Origin: Kibdelosporangium aridum
GTDB lineage: Bacteria > Actinomycetota > Actinomycetes > Mycobacteriales > Pseudonocardiaceae
Reading direction: 5' to 3'
DNA length: 64,000 nucleotides
NCBI RefSeq assembly: GCF_900176515.1
Contig: NZ_FWXV01000003.1
Coordinates: 310,001 to 374,000, forward strand
Shown piece by piece: positions 59,801 to 64,000 of this stretch. The number at the start of each line of letters is the position of its first letter. The stretch's first letter is position 1. The notes beneath the pieces are model-generated. The model saw nothing but the letters and a program-made list of their open reading frames with translations. It was not told the origin of the DNA and ran no database searches. The translations under genes were made by a program, and so were the position numbers.

Positions 59801-59948
59801 GCCTTCACCCTCCGTGTCTATAAAGGACAACGTTCGGAAGTCCACGGTCCACTGAGTACGCATGCACTGCAAACCGGGCCGTATTGGACGGCAGGAGATA
59901 TCCGCTTGTCGGCCACGCTCAGCGAGAACAAGACCGTCAGGGTGAGTG

Positions 59949-59973
59949 GTTTATCCACAGTGGAAGCGGGTAA
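59949..59973 (+). promoter_or_regulatory. Sigma-B/F-type promoter motif pointing into the gas-vesicle operon
   Basis: GTTT (59949-59952), 15 bp, then GGGTAA (59968-59973) fits the actinobacterial stress-sigma consensus GTTT-N(13-15)-GGGTAT closely. It reads rightward, opposite to every nearby gene, so any transcript would be antisense to gvpF and beyond. The match is by eye only. Confidence 0.35.
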
Positions 59974-60044
59974 CGGGAGATACCGCCGCGTGCACTTGCG
60001 AGCCCTGTGGGTGACACAAGACTCGGACGCGGGTTTCCAAAGGA

Positions 60045-60578
60045 CTACCAGCCCCACCGCGATGCGGCGGCAGGTGCCAGAAAGCTGTACGCGGGCAAAG
60101 GTGCCACGAACTCGGCAGCGTGGCCAGCCACAGCCGCCCGTGCGGTCTCCACGTCGGCCAACGGCAACAGGAAAGCCCTGCGCGCTGTTCCCGGCAAGGA
60201 CACCGATTCCCTGGCCAGGGCCGCGACCGGGGCGAGCGCGTCCTCGCCCCACTGCGGCGAGCGAAGATACACATGTACCTCGACCAAACCGTCGAGCCGA
60301 TCGAGATGCCCGCGCAACGTCGTCGCGGACGGTTTCAGCACCTCGACCGGGATCGCGGCCTCGTCATCGGCGAAAGTCCCGAACCGCAACGGCACCACTG
60401 GGCCATTGGTCACCATCCCGCAGAGCATCTGCAGGTGGGCCATGGCATCGTCCACGCCCAACGACCGGCCGTCCGGGACCTCGCTGACTACGACGGCCAA
60501 GTCCTCCCACGTGACAAGGCGGACACCGGTTGGAACGGGATGCTCAGCGCGGACGACACCATGCAGGCGTAGCCTCAT
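60045..60578 (-). CDS. gvpF: Gas vesicle protein GvpF/GvpL family (short form)
   Basis: A 177-aa protein of the GvpL/GvpF family: LRLHGVVRAEHPVPTGVRLV, EDLAVVVSEVPDGRSLGVDD, LQMLCGMVTNGPVVPLRFGT (the family hallmark of MxVLPLRFGT type), HVYLRSPQWG, and the C-terminal PAYSFLAPAA. GvpF interacts with GvpA monomers and helps vesicle nucleation. It is shorter than usual (about 250) because part of the middle is reduced. ATGA overlap with gvpA. It is the last gene of the operon. Confidence 0.88.
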   Translation of the reverse strand: MRLRLHGVVRAEHPVPTGVRLVTWEDLAVVVSEVPDGRSLGVDDAMAHLQMLCGMVTNGPVVPLRFGTFADDEAAIPVEVLKPSATTLRGHLDRLDGLVEVHVYLRSPQWGEDALAPVAALARESVSLPGTARRAFLLPLADVETARAAVAGHAAEFVAPLPAYSFLAPAAASRWGW

Positions 60579-60919
60579 CTCTCCTCTTCGCTCACACGTT
60601 CGGTCTGCACCGACGGGGGCGGGACTGGGGGCGGTACTGCCACGGGAATCGCGGGCAGCAGGCCGAACGTTCCGGCGATGCCCTGGGTACCTGGCGGCGG
60701 GATGGTGCCGCTGCGGCGGGTCATCTCCACGCGGTGCATGGCTTCCAGATACCGGATGTACGTGTCCACGCTGGCGATCACGATCTTAGCCTCGATGGTC
60801 AGGATCTCGATCCCGATCACCGACACCCTGATCGTCGCGTCGATCACGAGTCCCTTGTCCAGCAGGATGTTCAGCGCCTCGGCAAGGCCACCGGGGGCGG
60901 GTACGACTGGCGCGCTCAT
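60575..60919 (-). CDS. gvpA: Gas vesicle structural protein GvpA family, Pro-rich tail
   Basis: A 114-aa protein. Residues 10-65 are the GvpA core (LAEALNILLDKGLVIDATIR, VSVIGIEILTIEAKIVIASV, DTYIRYLEAM), the helix-strand-strand-helix that builds the vesicle wall. The last 50 residues are Pro/Val-rich (LLPAIPVAVPPPVPPP), which is unusual for a wall protein and might be a surface extension. It is the closest match here to the main wall protein, though it lies near the end of the operon. Confidence 0.87.
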   Translation of the reverse strand: MSAPVVPAPGGLAEALNILLDKGLVIDATIRVSVIGIEILTIEAKIVIASVDTYIRYLEAMHRVEMTRRSGTIPPPGTQGIAGTFGLLPAIPVAVPPPVPPPSVQTERVSEEER

Positions 60920-61143
60920 GTCACGGTCCCTTCCACGCCGAGCGCCACCCGCAACTCGGCGAACTGTGCTCGCAATGCGATCAGTGCCTGGCCAAGCCGT
61001 TCGACTTCGTCGTCGGTCAGCGAACCGGCCGCCACTCGGCGCAGCGCCTGCCGTTCCAGCAACTCGGCGACGACTTCGAGCACGGCGACCACCAGCCTGC
61101 CGAGGCCTTGTCCGGCGTCGGCGGGAATCCGGGCGTCACTCAT
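60916..61143 (-). CDS. gvpK: Gas vesicle protein GvpK
   Basis: A 75-aa protein with the GvpK pattern (QGLGRLVVAVLEVVAELLER, QALRRVAAGSLTDDEVERLG, QALIALRAQFAELRVALG). It is shorter than usual, since most GvpK proteins have about 100 aa or more with an N-terminal extension. GvpK is a helical accessory needed for normal vesicle assembly. Both ends overlap neighbours (8 bp with gvpS, 4 bp with gvpA). Confidence 0.88.
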   Translation of the reverse strand: MSDARIPADAGQGLGRLVVAVLEVVAELLERQALRRVAAGSLTDDEVERLGQALIALRAQFAELRVALGVEGTVT

Positions 61144-61279
61144 CTATCCCCACCAGCAGCGCTCTCAGGTCGAGCCGGATCAGGTCGATACCGGCCAGCG
61201 AGATGATCACGTCACCCCTGATCACCGCGCCGCAGTCGACGATGCGGTCCAACAGGTCGGCCAAGGACGGTTCACTCAC
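61136..61279 (-). CDS. gvpS: Very small GvpA-family protein (GvpS-like)
   Basis: A 47-aa protein starting at GTG 61279, which overlaps the gvpL stop (GTGA). The longer frame from 61324 lies inside gvpL and is rejected. The sequence (LADLLDRIVDCGAVIRGDVI, ISLAGIDLIRLDLRALLVGI) is a bare GvpA-family core without any tail, most like the GvpS type. Order gvpJ-gvpL-gvpS-gvpK is the same as in the Streptomyces cluster. The gene is easy to overlook because of its size and full overlap. Confidence 0.82.
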   Translation of the reverse strand: MSEPSLADLLDRIVDCGAVIRGDVIISLAGIDLIRLDLRALLVGIDE

Positions 61280-62160
61280 CTTTGAACCGCCAGCTCTATC
61301 CGGGTGAACGAGTACGGCGGCCACGGCCCGGTCGTGTGCACGGTCGCGCCAAGTCGTTCCAGCGGTTCGGAAAGCCGGGTGACACTGTCCCGGAATGACG
61401 TCTCATTGTCCTGTGGGACAAGGTAAGCGGCGTCCAGTAAGGTGTTCGGCCGGTGTTCCCGGCACGCCGCTTCGGTGGCGTGACAGGACAGCTTGGCGTG
61501 CATGTTCTGTGCCGCTTTGGCCTGGTCCCGGTCGCGGGACAACGCGCTTTGCCGGTGCCGCAGGTATTCCGTGCCCGACAGCCCATCGGCCGGCGCTTCC
61601 GGCTGGGCGGCGCACTCGACCCGCACGCCCCACTCGCGGTGGCCCGCGACACGGTCGAGCCAGGTCAACGCCTCCTCGCGGCGCTCCCGCAGTAGATCCA
61701 ACGCCGCCTGCTCGCCGGTCACGACCGTGCCGAACCGCAGCGGCAGCACGGGTTCGTGCTCGAACACGGCACGCACCACGGCGTCGTGTTCACGGGCGAG
61801 CGTCGCCAACGCGCTGTCCTCCACTGGATCGGCCTCCAGGTTGGTGAACTGCGCGAGGTCGACATCGGCGACCACAGCGCCGATTCCGTTGTGGGCGATC
61901 AACCTCGGTTCGGCGGCTGTGCGCAGCGCGGGGAGTTCGATCTCGCTGTCGCGAGTGATCGCGTAGACGCACAGGCCTTTCTCCACGTTCGCGAGCTGGG
62001 CGGCGGACGGCGGCCGGTACGGCTTGACCGCTTCCGCGATCATGGCGCTGACCAGCTGTTCGGACAGCACCTCGACCGCCTTGGACCTGGCCAGCCGCAA
62101 CGCTTCGGCGAGGATCTGCGGCGCGTGTTGCCGGGCGAGCAGTTCGATCTCAGCGCTCAA
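61276..62160 (-). CDS. gvpL: Gas vesicle protein GvpL with N-terminal helical extension
   Basis: A 294-aa protein. Residues from about 62 onward are a full GvpL/GvpF domain (GLCVYAITRDSEIELPALRT, IGAVVADVDLAQFTNLEADP, VFEHEPVLPLRFGTVVTGEQ, HAKLSCHATEAACREHRPNT, PWPPYSFTRIEL). The first 60 residues form one or two helices (LARQHAPQILAEALRLARSK, VLSEQLVSAMIAEAVKPYRP) that are not part of the usual fold. They may replace a small missing Gvp protein. Overlaps of 4 bp on both sides. Confidence 0.88.
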   Translation of the reverse strand: MSAEIELLARQHAPQILAEALRLARSKAVEVLSEQLVSAMIAEAVKPYRPPSAAQLANVEKGLCVYAITRDSEIELPALRTAAEPRLIAHNGIGAVVADVDLAQFTNLEADPVEDSALATLAREHDAVVRAVFEHEPVLPLRFGTVVTGEQAALDLLRERREEALTWLDRVAGHREWGVRVECAAQPEAPADGLSGTEYLRHRQSALSRDRDQAKAAQNMHAKLSCHATEAACREHRPNTLLDAAYLVPQDNETSFRDSVTRLSEPLERLGATVHTTGPWPPYSFTRIELAVQR

Positions 62161-62453
62161 GACACACCGTCCGACGCCAGGGCGCGCTCCAGTTCGGCCA
62201 CCCTGCCGCGCAGTTGTTCCAGCTCACCAGCGGGCTGGACGCTTCTCGGCGCGAAGAACGGATCACCTGTCCACCAGTCCATGCCCAACTCCTTGGCGGT
62301 GGACGCGGAGGCGATGAACAGGCGTAACCGCAGCGTCAGCAGTTCGATGTCAACGACGTTGACCGCGATGTCCCCGACGATGACGACGCCCTTGTCCAGT
62401 ACCCGTTCCAGGACATCGGCGAGCGAACTCGGACTGTTCTCCACAGTGGACAT
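62157..62453 (-). CDS. gvpJ: Gas vesicle protein GvpJ
   Basis: A 98-aa GvpA-family protein. The core (LADVLERVLDKGVVIVGDIA, VNVVDIELLTLRLRLFIASA) is followed by KELGMDWWTGDPFF, the segment that marks GvpJ rather than GvpA. A short C-terminal coiled-coil (ELEQLRGRVAELERAL) ends the protein. GvpJ is thought to act at the vesicle tip or in nucleation. It lies 6 bp downstream of gvpO. Confidence 0.88.
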   Translation of the reverse strand: MSTVENSPSSLADVLERVLDKGVVIVGDIAVNVVDIELLTLRLRLFIASASTAKELGMDWWTGDPFFAPRSVQPAGELEQLRGRVAELERALASDGVS

Positions 62454-62459
62454 ACCTGC

Positions 62460-62786
62460 CTATATGTCAGTAGTGCCACGCGTATAGCGCCGGAGCCGTT
62501 CACAGGACACCAGTGCGCCGCCCTTGTCGACGTCGACGCGATACGTGGCCAGCACGCTGGTGCTGGCCGGGATTCGTTCCAGCTCAACCACATCGATCAG
62601 CACGGACCAGCCGTCCGGCGTTGCCCGCACGCCGGTGACGCCGTCCGGCTGACGCCCGGTGATCTGACTGAACTGCTCGGCTGCCAAGTGGATCGCGGTG
62701 ACCGCCGTGAGGGTGGGCGGCGATCCCGGCGAGCTCTCGGATGACGGTTTCGGTTCATCAGACGATCGCACATTCATCGCGATCAT
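62460..62786 (-). CDS. gvpO: Gas vesicle protein GvpO
   Basis: A 108-aa protein. The polar N-terminus (DEPKPSSESSPGSPP) leads into the GvpO domain: AIHLAAEQFSQITGRQPDGV, GWSVLIDVVELERIPAST and SVLATYRVDVDKGGALVSCE, ending in RLRRYTRG. GvpO is a conserved accessory or regulatory protein and is first in this operon. Start ATG 62786 or 62777; neither has a clear ribosome site. The 267-bp gap to the divergent AraC-family gene holds both promoters. Confidence 0.85.
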   Translation of the reverse strand: MIAMNVRSSDEPKPSSESSPGSPPTLTAVTAIHLAAEQFSQITGRQPDGVTGVRATPDGWSVLIDVVELERIPASTSVLATYRVDVDKGGALVSCERLRRYTRGTTDI

Positions 62787-63053
62787 GATCGGTGAGCGAG
62801 AACCCGTGTTACCGCGTCCCGGCGGCGACTCCCCAACGGCTGGCATGCCGGTTACGTGAGTTGTCGCAGTGCGCAGCCCCTGCTGGCGGAGTGCCAGTAC
62901 GGCCGTTTCCGCAAATCTCGACTACTAGGCGTACTCGATTACAAGTGGATAACTCAGTCAAGGGAGTTTACTACCAAGATCTAGACGGCCGAAGATGGGA
63001 CGAATACGGCCTGCTCCTATCGGGTGATATACGTAAACCGACCGGGGGTGACC

Positions 63054-64000
63054 ATGATCCTGTTCGAAGGCCAGGACGTCGAAGAAGTGCACGAGGTGGT
63101 GAGTACCCACTTCGCGCCGCACCGGCTGCGCGTCATCGAGGACCGGGAACTCAATGGCCGGTTCGTCACGTCCCACGTCGGCCCGGTCTCGGTCTTCACG
63201 CTCGGTTACGGCGCGACCGTCGAAGTCCGGCCCGGCGAACTGCCGGACATCTACAACATCCATGTTCCGCTGACCGGGTACGGCACCCTATGGGTCGACG
63301 GACAGCAGGTCGGCACCGACAACAGCATGGTCGGTCCTGGGCAACGGCTGGACATGCGGTGGAGCGCGGACAGCGACACGCTGATCCTGCGGATCGTGCG
63401 CGAGGCGATCGACGACGCGCTCGGCAAGCGACTGGGCGAAATTCCGGCAACGCCGATCCATTTCGACGCCGACATGCACGCAGCCAACGCGGGCTCGTGG
63501 CTCGCCGCCGCGCGAATCTTCGGCGAAAGCGCGGCCGCGGGCCTGTTCGCCCAGTCCCCGCTGGCGGCGGCGCACTTCGAGCAACTGCTGCTGCAAGGCT
63601 TGTTGGACAGTCAGCCGCACACGTTGACCGATCAGCTGAACGAGTCAGGGAACATCGATCTGCCGGCGGTTCTGCGGCGGGCGATGGCGTTCTGCGAGGA
63701 ACGGGCGGGCGATCCCATTTCCATCGCCGACATCGCCGTCGCCGCGCACACCGGCGTCCGGTCGTTGCAGCGGTTGTTCAAGACCCGGTTGCAGATGACC
63801 CCGCTCGAGTACCTCCAGCGGGTGCGCCTCGACCGCGCGCACCAAGACCTACGGACAGCGCGGGGAACCGTTGCCGAGGTGGCGATGCGCTGGGGCTTCA
63901 CGCACCTCGGCCGGTTCTCCGCCCTGTACCGCAAGGCCTACGGACACACCCCCAGTGAGACTGTCCGTAGATCAACCCACGGAGAGCAGGCTGGCTCCCC
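63054..64000 (+). CDS. AraC-family transcriptional regulator (runs off the window)
   Basis: About 315 residues are visible and the frame is still open at base 64000. The N-terminal part is an AraC-binding-like cupin domain (STHFAPHRLRVIEDRELNGR, FTLGYGATVEVRPGELPDIY, NIHVPLTGYGTLWVDGQQVG). The C-terminal part is two HTH motifs of the HTH_18 type (ISIADIAVAAHTGVRSLQRL, FKTRLQMTPLEYLQRVRLDR, VAEVAMRWGFTHLGRFSALY, RKAYGHTPSETVRR). GGGGG stands 5 nt before ATG 63054. The longer frame from 62792 in this region is a shadow with arginine-rich composition. Divergent from gvpO; control of the gas-vesicle operon is possible but not shown. Confidence 0.92.
   Translation, partial: MILFEGQDVEEVHEVVSTHFAPHRLRVIEDRELNGRFVTSHVGPVSVFTLGYGATVEVRPGELPDIYNIHVPLTGYGTLWVDGQQVGTDNSMVGPGQRLDMRWSADSDTLILRIVREAIDDALGKRLGEIPATPIHFDADMHAANAGSWLAAARIFGESAAAGLFAQSPLAAAHFEQLLLQGLLDSQPHTLTDQLNESGNIDLPAVLRRAMAFCEERAGDPISIADIAVAAHTGVRSLQRLFKTRLQMTPLEYLQRVRLDRAHQDLRTARGTVAEVAMRWGFTHLGRFSALYRKAYGHTPSETVRRSTHGEQAGS

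Noticed and set aside
62792..63958. A 388-codon plus-strand frame at the right end
   Set aside because: Its Arg/Pro-rich sequence is the shadow of the AraC-family gene in another frame, which has clear cupin and HTH domains.

Overview
The window is high-GC actinobacterial DNA. A complete ESX-type (type VII) secretion locus, PdtaR, an actinobacterial gas-vesicle cluster, many GTG starts and 4-bp ATGA/GTGA gene overlaps all fit a filamentous actinomycete. The order Pseudonocardiales is likely, but this is inferred from gene content and not proven. Most of the window is ordinary chromosome (polA, pdtaR, guaB). I see no integrase, transposase, prophage or CRISPR array.

Layout. 1-1700: 5' part of polA (minus, cut by the window edge). 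1797-4829: thioesterase/LysR pair, a secreted protein with two SnoaL-like repeats, and an alpha/beta hydrolase. 4956-10505: complete branched-chain amino-acid (LIV-I) ABC operon livJHMGF (minus). 10718-13360: membrane-anchored protein, pdtaR, and a tRNA-Leu(CAA) with a short variable arm. 13737-15597: an unknown membrane protein and an SMP-30/strictosidine-synthase-like protein. 15611-32314: ESX locus with eccE, eccB, eccC, eccD, mycP, two WXG100-size proteins, a PPE-like protein, two lipoproteins and an 870-aa protein. 32330-34706: alpha/beta hydrolase-OsmC fusion and an McrB/PD-(D/E)XK restriction-like nuclease. 34739-42626: a four-carbon acid-sugar (tetronate) catabolic operon (dehydrogenase, otnI, racemase-like, otnK, otnC, ModA-like protein, TRAP permease genes) with a divergent GntR/FCD regulator. 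The large TRAP permease carries a frameshift. 42888-46433: a second, five-gene type VII substrate/accessory operon. 46434-46855: intergenic region with a 22-bp tandem array. 46856-52483: small secreted protein, RecB-like nuclease/helicase fusion, guaB. 52529-58607: peptide/nickel-type ABC transporter operon ending in a macrolide-type glycosyltransferase. 58608-59101: intergenic repeat block with a roughly 21-bp period around a long hairpin. 59102-62786: PRC-barrel/DUF2382 stress protein and a compact gas-vesicle operon (gvpO-J-L-S-K-A-F). 63054-64000: AraC-family regulator running off the edge.

How the parts work together. The ESX locus supplies a membrane core (EccB, C, D, E), a mycosin protease and candidate substrates. 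The 42888-46433 operon probably supplies further substrates and helpers to the same or another ESX machine. The acid-sugar operon encodes oxidation, isomerisation, phosphorylation and decarboxylation of a tetronate, plus uptake that may be broken. Its regulator sits next to a 20-bp-spaced direct repeat that is a good operator candidate.

Four genuine reading frames are easy to miss. polA and the AraC gene run off the window edges. A 47-aa gvpS-like gene and an 80-aa TRAP-associated gene lie inside longer overlapping frames. The least explained DNA is in the two intergenic repeat blocks (46709-46840 and 58691-59095).
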